Assembly (NCBI GenBank): GCA_944321895.1
Contig: CALUNA010000007.1
Span: forward strand, 55,506 to 119,505
From: an uncultured Bacteroidales bacterium
GTDB taxonomy: Bacteria; Bacteroidota; Bacteroidia; Bacteroidales; Paludibacteraceae
Direction of reading: 5' to 3'
DNA: 64,000 nucleotides
Below are positions 34,619-43,156 of the stretch, piece by piece. Below the pieces are notes generated by a model, which saw only the letters and a program-made list of their open reading frames with translations, was not told the DNA's origin and ran no database searches. Positions within the stretch are counted from its first letter, which is position 1, and every line of letters begins with the position of its first letter. Position numbers and translations under genes: made by a program.

Positions 34619-36992
34619 ATGTGCCAACCGGCAGGTCATATACATCCATGTGCGAAGCATTTGCACACTTCAACAGTTTGCCGGAAAGCGAATAAACTTG
34701 CAACAAGACAGGAGCGTTTACCGAACCAGTCAGCCAAACTTCATCCGAAGCAGGATTCGGATAAACCGACAAAGGTTTATAACCCGTTTGCGACAATGCG
34801 GTTTCCGATATTTTGCACAAAGTCATGTTGTCAACATAAACACTTCCTGAAGCCGAGAGGAAACTGTCCTGACGAACCAGTTTCAGGCCGCAGAACTGAT
34901 AAGTCACGTTTTCAGGAAGCACATCCTGCAACGACACTTGATGGTATTGCCAGCCGGCATAATCCATATCGCAAACTTTTGCATACTTGATATCGCCATC
35001 GACACTAAACTCCGCCCATAGTTCGTTGAACGAGAAATCGGCAAATACATGCATGCCAAACATGTCTTCGGAGGTAGCCAGAACGGCAGCAGGATTTATG
35101 GCCGCATAACAAATTTCACCATCCAGGTCGGCAAAATCATAACGCAACTCGTTGGATGCCGTGCCATACAATTTTTTGGTTGTGTTTCTGAATACGGATG
35201 CCGTATTGACGGAGCGGCTTCTGGCAGCATCATATACGAAGACAAGCGTATCCAGTTCGTTTATAACCGTTGCATCCGGTTCTGTTTCCGTACCTGTCCG
35301 GAACGGAATTTCCACCGTAGTTCCCGTCATAATTCCGATATTGTCTGTCAATGTAGGACCAATCACCAATTTGTATTCAGACTCCGGCTGCAAGGCATCC
35401 ACCAACTCGAATGACGCATGACCATAAGGTTCATCAACCCTGTTATAAGTGAACGAACGCACATTCTTATCCATTTCCGTTCCTTGCATATCCACCACAG
35501 AAACAGCATCGCGTACGGAAGCTGTCTTCAGTTTCTGATCATAAATCAGTATAAACGAAGGACGCAACGGGACCTGCACGGCATCTGTAAACGGATAGCT
35601 CTGCAACAAACTCAAGTTTCCACGCTTTTTGGTTACAAATTGCAGGACAAAATCCTGTTCAAGGTGATTCGGGTGTGCTGTGTCAGGATGACAAGCCTGG
35701 GTTGTCAAGCGTACGGTATAGTTTGTAGCCGGTTCCAAAGATCCGTCCGGTGAAAATCGGAGTGTTTTCTGACTGTTTTCCATAGTCAGAGTACCTTCCA
35801 CTTCCGGCGTTATGGAGAATGCCGCCATTGTGGAATCAGCGACCATGTCCCAATTGAACTGCAGCACAATATCCGTTGAACATTCCACACTATCGGCCGG
35901 TGATGCCGGGCACGGTTCATACGCGATAACTTCTGGCGGCGTACTGCGTACTTTAGACATGCCAAAATTAAAATACGTAATACTGTCGGCCAAAACTGTT
36001 ATATTCTGCACATATTCATAGTAATCATCGGCCACGACCGACAGACGATATTCGCCGGGCTGCACATTCTTGAACACATAAACGCCATTGTACAGGCTGT
36101 CCGTTACGTAATCCTGCACTGTGTCCTCTCCCTGCATCAAATACACATGCGCACCATGCAGCGGTAACAATTCATCACGACTGCCCTTGATTTTATAAAA
36201 TTCCGGGAACAGAATTTTGTTGCTGCCATCACGCACCGAACCGGCCACAACACCCATCGGAATTTCTGCCGTCTTGAAATACGTACAGAATGATTTGAAA
36301 AAATGCCAGGCTTCCAGCCATTTATAGTCATCGTTCAACAAACGGTAAGTTTCCGGGATATAATCATGCATGCATCCTTCCGAGATAACCCCCGGCACGG
36401 CCAGACCACGCAAGACACCATACCCATCGCTCCAGCCCATGGCTGTCCGCCCGAAACTTTTGTCGCCACGCACGGTGTAGTTTCCACCCCAGCAGGTAAT
36501 CCGGTTACTGTACAGATTTTGCGCAATTACCGTACTGATGGCGCGGCTCTCATCCGAGCAAGGTGTGGGTGTCGGATAAACGTGCGTATCATTTTCATCT
36601 ACTCCCGCATACAACATCAGCACATAATTTGTCACACCGGCATTGGAATGTATGGAAAGCATGAAGTCCGCATCATACTGATTGGCTTCCGCCACGATTG
36701 CCGACAAGGAACGGTCATCTGCGGTTGTGTTGGTAACGCGGCTCATTTTCACATCAGCTCCTGCCGTTTCTAACATATCGCGCAATACCAGGCCTTTATA
36801 CAAATTGCTTTTGGACTCCCAGAAACCTTCCGGATCGCCGGAGGTGTAAGGATAGACAACCATGTTGCGGTCATCGCTGTCGTAGCCGCCGTGTCCGGGA
36901 TTGATGTAAATTCTCACACCACTCATGTCTTGCGCCTGCACAAGGGCAAACAACATGGTACAACCCATCAAAAATAAAACACGTTTTTTCAT
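34557..36992 (-). CDS. Secreted zinc N-acetylmuramoyl-L-alanine amidase (Amidase_3) with T9SS sorting domain
   Basis: The 811-residue precursor has a signal peptide (1-20), then an Amidase_3 domain with zinc ligands His34 (NPGHGG), Glu59 (FWESKSN) and His115 (SIHSN), and catalytic Glu205 (VISEGC). A carboxypeptidase-regulatory-like beta domain (about 240-345), two Big/FN3-like domains (about 350-580), a further beta domain and a T9SS type A sorting domain (LSVYPNPASDEVWLTG to the end) follow. Such enzymes cut the MurNAc-L-Ala bond and release stem peptides, leaving denuded glycan strands. Surface export by T9SS would let it act on walls of other bacteria. It is the last large gene of a minus-strand run, 32 bp after the beta-propeller gene. 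Confidence 0.9.
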   Translation of the reverse strand: MKKRVLFLMGCTMLFALVQAQDMSGVRIYINPGHGGYDSDDRNMVVYPYTSGDPEGFWESKSNLYKGLVLRDMLETAGADVKMSRVTNTTADDRSLSAIVAEANQYDADFMLSIHSNAGVTNYVLMLYAGVDENDTHVYPTPTPCSDESRAISTVIAQNLYSNRITCWGGNYTVRGDKSFGRTAMGWSDGYGVLRGLAVPGVISEGCMHDYIPETYRLLNDDYKWLEAWHFFKSFCTYFKTAEIPMGVVAGSVRDGSNKILFPEFYKIKGSRDELLPLHGAHVYLMQGEDTVQDYVTDSLYNGVYVFKNVQPGEYRLSVVADDYYEYVQNITVLADSITYFNFGMSKVRSTPPEVIAYEPCPASPADSVECSTDIVLQFNWDMVADSTMAAFSITPEVEGTLTMENSQKTLRFSPDGSLEPATNYTVRLTTQACHPDTAHPNHLEQDFVLQFVTKKRGNLSLLQSYPFTDAVQVPLRPSFILIYDQKLKTASVRDAVSVVDMQGTEMDKNVRSFTYNRVDEPYGHASFELVDALQPESEYKLVIGPTLTDNIGIMTGTTVEIPFRTGTETEPDATVINELDTLVFVYDAARSRSVNTASVFRNTTKKLYGTASNELRYDFADLDGEICYAAINPAAVLATSEDMFGMHVFADFSFNELWAEFSVDGDIKYAKVCDMDYAGWQYHQVSLQDVLPENVTYQFCGLKLVRQDSFLSASGSVYVDNMTLCKISETALSQTGYKPLSVYPNPASDEVWLTGSVNAPVLLQVYSLSGKLLKCANASHMDVYDLPVGTYVLQARAGDDVYCTPLFVVR

Positions 36993-37024
36993 AGATTCAT
37001 ATTTATCAGGTTATCACAAAAAAC

Positions 37025-37918
37025 CTACTCTACCGATATGGTCATCAGATAGATTTTTCCATCCAAGGTATTAAACACGATGTTATTGTTCCGCGCCGAG
37101 ACAGATGGATACATGGCTATTTCTTTCCCATCCGTAAGTTGCTGGTTGATATGGCCGTCCAACGACATCATTACTATGCGCGAAGCCGTTATCACATGTC
37201 CATCATCAACATCATGCATGCCAACGACCAGATTGTCGGTATACCATACAGGTGCGTTGAGCTGGCCCAGTTCTACCAGAATCTTGCCTGAGAGGTCGCA
37301 CACGGCCGTCCCGTATTTTGTATTGAACAATATTTTCTGTCCATCAGGCGACAAGGAGGACCAGATATAATTCAGTTCTTCCGCATAAGGGTGCAAAACG
37401 GTACGCTTGCCGTCCTTATAGAGCACCAGTTCCAGATTTTCATTGCTAACGTATGCGGGCACCGGCTCCGCCGTTTTACCGAACGTTGCCTTGCGCAACA
37501 GTTTTTCCTGGCTGAACAATATGCCATTTGCATAGGGAACCAGTCTGCCTACCTCACGGCGCGGCGAAAGCAGTGTCCGGCTTGAGCCATCCAGAAGTGC
37601 ATATGACTCAACAGACACATATCCATATCCGTTACGGAACTCTTTGGAACGGAAAAACACCGTGGAATTATCGGAACTGAACACAGGTTGGTAACCAGCG
37701 TTCGCATTCCGGCTGACCGGTATCACACGTTTCTGTTGCAAATCATAGAGCGACAGTCCTGAATAGTTTTCCGATGTAAACAGCATTTTCGTGCCATCCT
37801 TGCTTAATTCCGGATAAAAACCATTCAGAAGATATTCACAACTTATGACCGTTACTTTTTCCTGCGCGCATACGGCACATGCACAAAAAAGCAGGCATGA
37901 CATCAGATATTTTTTCAT
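37025..37918 (-). CDS. Secreted PD40/TolB-like beta-propeller protein
   Basis: The 297-residue protein has a signal peptide (MKKYLMSCLLFCACAVCA) and PD40-type repeats such as GFYPELSKDGTKMLFTSEN, GYQPVFSSDNSTVFFRS, IWSSLSPDGQKILFNT and MYPSVSARNNNIVFN, giving a predicted six-bladed propeller. It lacks a catalytic domain and a sorting domain, so it probably works in the periplasm as a binding partner. It lies between the phosphodiester glycosidase and the amidase on the same strand, with 59 and 32 bp gaps, hence one operon. Confidence 0.8.
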   Translation of the reverse strand: MKKYLMSCLLFCACAVCAQEKVTVISCEYLLNGFYPELSKDGTKMLFTSENYSGLSLYDLQQKRVIPVSRNANAGYQPVFSSDNSTVFFRSKEFRNGYGYVSVESYALLDGSSRTLLSPRREVGRLVPYANGILFSQEKLLRKATFGKTAEPVPAYVSNENLELVLYKDGKRTVLHPYAEELNYIWSSLSPDGQKILFNTKYGTAVCDLSGKILVELGQLNAPVWYTDNLVVGMHDVDDGHVITASRIVMMSLDGHINQQLTDGKEIAMYPSVSARNNNIVFNTLDGKIYLMTISVE

Positions 37919-37977
37919 ATTACATTGTTTTTGTTATTTGTCAAACATAAAATCCGTACGATTTGCATCCGGACCCG

Positions 37978-40425
37978 CTACATTTTGACTATCTTTACCG
38001 TTTCATCATCCAGACACAACAGGTATGTACCTGACCCCAAACCGGAAATATCAAGCGTGGCCGCATTTCCCCTTATTGTTTGTCTTTTGAGCAAGCGTCC
38101 CTGCAAATCGAACAGGCACAATTGCCCGGCAGATACATCAAAACCGGTTATGTACAACATGTCCTGCACGACAGGATTCGGATAAACCCGTAAAGACGAT
38201 TGGCGTACCGGATTCAAATAAGTAATTTCCAGTCCGTTGTAACACAACGACAAACCATTCAGCACAATATCGTATTCCATATTGCTTGTCATGCCACCTG
38301 CATCCAGATTAAGTGTAATATATTTCAGCCAAATCGGATATATGGCAAAATCAGGCCAATCGGCATACATCTGGTCAATCGGTATGGACAAAACAACATC
38401 CTGCTGCTTCGGTATGTCGGTAAACGTCCATGTTCCGGTCTGGCTCACGGGCCTGTTATTGGCACGCATACCGACAATAATATTTTTCAATGCGACATTA
38501 CCCGCATTGATTTCCAGGCGCACGCTGTCAGGTAATCCATATAAAGTCGTTTCGCGTTCCAGTTTAAGGAATGGCGCGCGGCCGACCTCGTAAGTAAAAT
38601 GAAGTATGGCAGATGCATCATCCGAATAAACGATTTGTGGATTGAAGCCCGATGAACTTGTCAGCGTCCAGTCTTCTTCGGCTGCAAAGGAACTCCAGGC
38701 GTATGGTGTCGTTTCCGGAATTTCCACACAAACTTTCAAAGAGTCTGGTTCCGCATCCGCACTCATCCTGCCCACAACATACGTGTTGCCATTGTTCCTG
38801 GCATGTATAACACCGTCTTCCACCACACAGACATCAGGGTTTCTGACTTCCCACTCAAAGGCTTTGGACAATATATCCAACGTATCCGAGCCCGCCAGAC
38901 CCAATACTTCCATCTCATAATCACGCCTGTTATCCATGAGCACGGAATCCAGACGGATGGCAATATCCATATCAGAAATCAGAGTCACCGTAATTTGCGT
39001 GGTTATATTTTCCTGAAAAGTAGCCGTTATTATTCCACCCTCCGAACCGGAGGCCAGGAATGTGCCATCTTCCAGAATTTCACCGACTTCCGGCGCACAA
39101 GAAAGTTTTACTCCCTGAAGATCCGTATCAAGCAATAAGCCGTAACGGTTATAACCCAGAAATTCAGGTTTCACAAAGCCGTAACGCGGCAATTCCAAGC
39201 GCGGCTCATAGGCTGCAATCCGGGTGATTTCCTTGTCTTCAGGAGCTGTGGAAACGGCAAAAAATCCGTTGCATACAGCACGTTCCGTTCCATCGCTTGG
39301 CGTATTGACTTGCCCGAATTCCTTTACATACATGCAACTTGAACCGCCGCCATCCCAGTTAATGGCCGTATAGGCTCCGGCACGTTGCATCAATTCGGCC
39401 AAAACTTTGGTTGTACATCCAGCCGACAAGCCGCGTCCATCTACTACGCAAAAAACAGCCGTATCACCACTTTGCGTGTATCCAAAACCCGTACGCGGAT
39501 GCAATTCGTTCCAGATATTATCGATATTGCTCTCCACGACACCATCTTTCAGCATCAATGCGCGTGGGTCACCACCCAAAGCATCCGTATATGCAGCGGC
39601 TACGCCATCAATCGTCATGCTCAACGTCAAAGTAAGTTCCGCACCCGTTTCCAAGGCATCCAAATAGGTTTGCGCCTCTCCGTGTCCGGACAAGACCGCC
39701 TGATTTTCAGGAATAGCCATGGAACCCACATTTTTCTCCACTTTCACGACCCTGGCACGTAATGTTTTATTCACGCCCCATGTTTCTCCCTCCACCAGGT
39801 CCAGAAGAACTTCTGTTCCATAAGCATTGGTGCGGGTTACGCGGCCATTATGCCGGTTATAGAGCACCAATTCGTTTTCATTCCTCAAATGATTGACATG
39901 GCTGATGCTGCAGGTATCCTCTCCGTAAACGACGAACCCCTCGTATTGCATGGCACCTATTTGGAAATTGTTTGCAACATCGATTGCTGTGACAGGGCGT
40001 GTATTGTTCGGAGTATATGCCAATTGCGATGCTGCCAGTGTTCCGCCGGTCGGCAAGCCGACATAACCCGTTGTTATGTAAAAGTCGCCATTCGTGCCCG
40101 CGAAAAACGTATTATCCGCATCCGACTTGCGTGCCGCCATGCTGGAAGGTGCCTCACCCATCAAAATCGAATCGCGTCCCAACACGGTTTGGAACCGGAT
40201 GTACGGATTGGATGCATCGACATGCAAGAAATAAACATCCAGACGTCGGTTAACCGTTTGCTCGTTCACTTTCATGAAACGCATTGACGTGTACCAGCTG
40301 CCCGGTCCGACCTGAATATGCTGCAGCGTATCAACCGTATAATCTACCCCATCCAATTGGACGGCAAAAACGGACAGAGACCAGCAGACAAAAAAGAAAA
40401 AAGTAGTTATGTATTTGTATTTCAT
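37978..40425 (-). CDS. Secreted phosphodiester glycosidase (NAGPA domain) with T9SS sorting domain
   Basis: The 815-residue protein starts at the ATG at 40425 (MKYKYITTFFFFVCWSLSVF, signal peptide). The NAGPA domain (about 70-390) contains FFAGTNGDFY, HPRTGFGYT, VVDGRGLSAGCT and NWDGGGSSCMY, the conserved core of enzymes that split N-acetylglucosamine-1-phosphodiesters. Beta-sandwich domains follow, then a T9SS type A domain (SLRVYPNPVVQDML to the end). Substrates could be GlcNAc-phosphate polymers or caps such as wall teichoic acid or phosphoglycans; this is inference. The upstream terminator at 40481-40510 suggests that it starts its own transcription unit. Confidence 0.85.
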   Translation of the reverse strand: MKYKYITTFFFFVCWSLSVFAVQLDGVDYTVDTLQHIQVGPGSWYTSMRFMKVNEQTVNRRLDVYFLHVDASNPYIRFQTVLGRDSILMGEAPSSMAARKSDADNTFFAGTNGDFYITTGYVGLPTGGTLAASQLAYTPNNTRPVTAIDVANNFQIGAMQYEGFVVYGEDTCSISHVNHLRNENELVLYNRHNGRVTRTNAYGTEVLLDLVEGETWGVNKTLRARVVKVEKNVGSMAIPENQAVLSGHGEAQTYLDALETGAELTLTLSMTIDGVAAAYTDALGGDPRALMLKDGVVESNIDNIWNELHPRTGFGYTQSGDTAVFCVVDGRGLSAGCTTKVLAELMQRAGAYTAINWDGGGSSCMYVKEFGQVNTPSDGTERAVCNGFFAVSTAPEDKEITRIAAYEPRLELPRYGFVKPEFLGYNRYGLLLDTDLQGVKLSCAPEVGEILEDGTFLASGSEGGIITATFQENITTQITVTLISDMDIAIRLDSVLMDNRRDYEMEVLGLAGSDTLDILSKAFEWEVRNPDVCVVEDGVIHARNNGNTYVVGRMSADAEPDSLKVCVEIPETTPYAWSSFAAEEDWTLTSSSGFNPQIVYSDDASAILHFTYEVGRAPFLKLERETTLYGLPDSVRLEINAGNVALKNIIVGMRANNRPVSQTGTWTFTDIPKQQDVVLSIPIDQMYADWPDFAIYPIWLKYITLNLDAGGMTSNMEYDIVLNGLSLCYNGLEITYLNPVRQSSLRVYPNPVVQDMLYITGFDVSAGQLCLFDLQGRLLKRQTIRGNAATLDISGLGSGTYLLCLDDETVKIVKM

Positions 40426-40480
40426 GGGAACAAGATAAAAAGGACATATTATTTCCGGCAAAGCAACAATTGTTTTAGCA

Positions 40481-40510
40481 AAAAAGGTGGTGATTCCTCA
40501 CCACCTTTTT
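40481..40510 (-). terminator. Terminator of the DUF4623-like gene
   Basis: AAAAAGGTGGTGA (40481-40493) pairs with TCACCACCTTTTT (40498-40510). It splits the surface-gene block in two or acts as a partial attenuator. Confidence 0.8.
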
Positions 40511-40535
40511 ACACAATTCAAGCTATTGGCCTGTT

Positions 40536-43100
40536 TTATTTCGCAATATATTTCTTGATTACATTTTCACCATTCTGGCGTACAGCTTTCACTACATATA
40601 CACCCGGTACGGCAACCGAAACTGCGTTTACATTACGTGCTGCGAATACACATTGTCCGCTTACTGCATATACTTGAACTTCTGCAACCGTTTCCGACAA
40701 CAAGCCTTCCGGTGAGATATTCAAGGCTGCGATGCGATTTTCGCTCAAAGCCGTCTCTTGTGCTGTCATAGTATAAACTCCGTAGCCGTTTTCACCAGTA
40801 TAAACATAAATCGTCGCTACGTTGCCATCCACTTCCACGCTCGGCACTGCCGTACGGTAAGCATTCGTCGAACTGCCCATACCGGCTTCCGGGAAGAACC
40901 ACATGGGTTCCATATCCTTCATAGCCTTGCTGGCATCAGCATATTTGTACAAAACAAAAGCAGAATTAGGAGTACCAACTGTATTGGTTGCCGCCATGAC
41001 AACAAAGTAGTCATTGCCAATCTGGAATTCGCACAAGCCGTTATGTCCTTCATTCAACGTGCATTTTGCAGAATCCGTGCCGATAACCATAGATGGTTTC
41101 AACAAAGCCTGGTTCGTCTGGAAACCATCCACCCAATTCCCTTCCGTATCGAACAAGGTAGGATACGTGGCATTGCCATCCAAATAGAAGAATGTTTCAT
41201 CTACAGGGAATATCTGAGGAGCCGAACCCGGATTTGTCAGATTCAAGGCCTGGATAAATTCATCATTGTCTACTGCTAACTCTATCAACATACCCGGCTC
41301 TGCTTTTCCACCGGTAATCGTCCAGCTATAAGCCTCAAATGCATTGGCATTGGCTGCCATAATCACAGCATCGTTGTCCACATCACCATAAACACCGAAT
41401 GCATCGAAACGAAGGTTGGCTTCTGCATAATCAGGATTGTCCGCCAGAACTTCATCTATTATCAACGTGCCTTCACCAGTCGTCAAATCTATTTTCCAAA
41501 CCTGGAAACGTCCCAAATTAGAGGTGATACCGTTGCCCAACAGGACATTACCGGCTCCATCTATTTTGATATCGTTGAAAGGCAACGTTCCGGCCGTAGC
41601 TACCGTCGCCGAATCTGTTCCTGCATATTGTTCATAAGTGAATATATTGTCTGCCAATGCAATCGGATCAAGTTGTTCACCAGTCGCACCATCTACCACC
41701 ACCAGACGTTTGTGTTCCCTGTCCACAAAATACATCATGCCATCTTTGGCGGCCATGCCACGTACATAATCCGTTGTTCCCAGCTTGTTTGCTTCGAAGT
41801 TATCCAGAATTCTGGAGAACAACCATTTGTTCTCAAACTGGTAATTAGCTTTGTCCGGATATGCATACGGGTCTTTTCCTGCCAAAGGAGCAAGGGTTAT
41901 ATTTTCCGCATAGCCTTTCAGCTGGGTTGTCCCGTTATAGGTGCAAACAGTCAGGTTGGCATTTACGCGGGTTCTAACCGGGAATGCTTCCATATCCATG
42001 CTAACACCATAGACCTGAATCGTATCGATACCATCGGTCAGGTACAAGTCATGGTACTCATTGTCTGAGTATTTAGCAACTCTAACGCCAGTAAGTGCCA
42101 CATATTCATACATATACGCAGAATCAGATGCCAAAAGCCCACTAATAGTCACGCTTTGTGGTGCCGGCAAAGTTCCGGCAGTCTTGCTTTCCAGAACAGC
42201 ATTAGCCAATTCAAACTGGCCTTTAAATTCAGTAGTTTTACCGGACACTACAATATAATCACCGGGTGCCACCTCGGGTGCTTCTGTAAAATAGACATAC
42301 ATACCTGCCGTGGCATCCTGGATATAAACATTCTGGCCGGATGCGAATGTGACGGTTCCGGCCGTCTTGGTGGCAACATTTTCCGTACCGAGTGCCCATA
42401 CTTCCTCACAAGTCGGGATATACTCCCCAAACTTAGCATAGAGCGTAATGTCGCCCGACCTGCCGGCGGCAATTACCGTCACACGTTCACCAGAGAAATC
42501 TGCATTTTCGTACCATCCGAGGAACGATTCACCTTCCTTATAAGGGTCGGGAATTGTCACATCAACCGTTCCATCATATTCAGCCGGTCCTGCAAAACCA
42601 TGTTTCCATGCCGGAATAAAGGCATCCGGATTACCCGCGGTAGAATAATCTGCCGAAGCAGGCCATCCTGTACGAACACTGCTCAAAAAGAAAGCACTTA
42701 AATTATAACGTAGAAATGCCCCGCTTGTTGAAGGCAAGGTTTTCCCTTGGGCAGTACAAACGGCATCCATATAATCCACTAACCACTGCCATTTCGCTTT
42801 TACGGCCTCATCTTGGATAAAAGGCAAATCCATCGCAGAAGCTTGAGTAGGAATGCCTTTCGGAACAGCAGCTTCCGCATTTCCGTTTTCTTCAATTAGC
42901 GTAGCCAATGGTGTCCAAGCCGTCTGTTCTTCACCCTTGAACGTATTCCAAGACTCGTAAAGGCCTTGGTACATGTCTTCCTTGTCCTGCCAACCATCAT
43001 CGTTGGTTACGCCACCGTTCAATTCATAGGTAATCTTACCTTGCGCGAACGTTACCATACTAATGACCAACGCCGCCATCAAAAAAGTTAGTTTTTTCAT
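40536..43100 (-). CDS. Secreted DUF4623-like surface protein with InlB-type repeat and sorting domain
   Basis: The 854-residue protein starts at the ATG at 43100 (MKKLTFLMAALVISMVTF, signal peptide). Recognisable parts are a Listeria-Bacteroides type repeat (GESFLGWYENADFSG, about 195-235), an OB-fold-like nucleic-acid or carbohydrate-binding module (about 240-400), and a C-terminal beta-propeller-like DUF4623 region (about 410-770, RGMAAKDGMMYFVDREHKRL). A type IX-like end (SVAVPGVYVVKAVRQNG) follows. There is no catalytic signature. It likely binds a glycan at the cell surface. Neighbours are the GHL10 hydrolase upstream and the phosphodiester glycosidase downstream. Confidence 0.72.
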   Translation of the reverse strand: MKKLTFLMAALVISMVTFAQGKITYELNGGVTNDDGWQDKEDMYQGLYESWNTFKGEEQTAWTPLATLIEENGNAEAAVPKGIPTQASAMDLPFIQDEAVKAKWQWLVDYMDAVCTAQGKTLPSTSGAFLRYNLSAFFLSSVRTGWPASADYSTAGNPDAFIPAWKHGFAGPAEYDGTVDVTIPDPYKEGESFLGWYENADFSGERVTVIAAGRSGDITLYAKFGEYIPTCEEVWALGTENVATKTAGTVTFASGQNVYIQDATAGMYVYFTEAPEVAPGDYIVVSGKTTEFKGQFELANAVLESKTAGTLPAPQSVTISGLLASDSAYMYEYVALTGVRVAKYSDNEYHDLYLTDGIDTIQVYGVSMDMEAFPVRTRVNANLTVCTYNGTTQLKGYAENITLAPLAGKDPYAYPDKANYQFENKWLFSRILDNFEANKLGTTDYVRGMAAKDGMMYFVDREHKRLVVVDGATGEQLDPIALADNIFTYEQYAGTDSATVATAGTLPFNDIKIDGAGNVLLGNGITSNLGRFQVWKIDLTTGEGTLIIDEVLADNPDYAEANLRFDAFGVYGDVDNDAVIMAANANAFEAYSWTITGGKAEPGMLIELAVDNDEFIQALNLTNPGSAPQIFPVDETFFYLDGNATYPTLFDTEGNWVDGFQTNQALLKPSMVIGTDSAKCTLNEGHNGLCEFQIGNDYFVVMAATNTVGTPNSAFVLYKYADASKAMKDMEPMWFFPEAGMGSSTNAYRTAVPSVEVDGNVATIYVYTGENGYGVYTMTAQETALSENRIAALNISPEGLLSETVAEVQVYAVSGQCVFAARNVNAVSVAVPGVYVVKAVRQNGENVIKKYIAK

Positions 43101-43156
43101 GATAACAAAAATTTGAGTTGTTAAAAAATAGATTATCATATCAGGCATTTGCCTTT

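Noticed and set aside
40426..40461. Upstream start for the phosphodiester glycosidase
   Set aside because: It would place residues before a good signal peptide; the ATG at 40425 is preferred.
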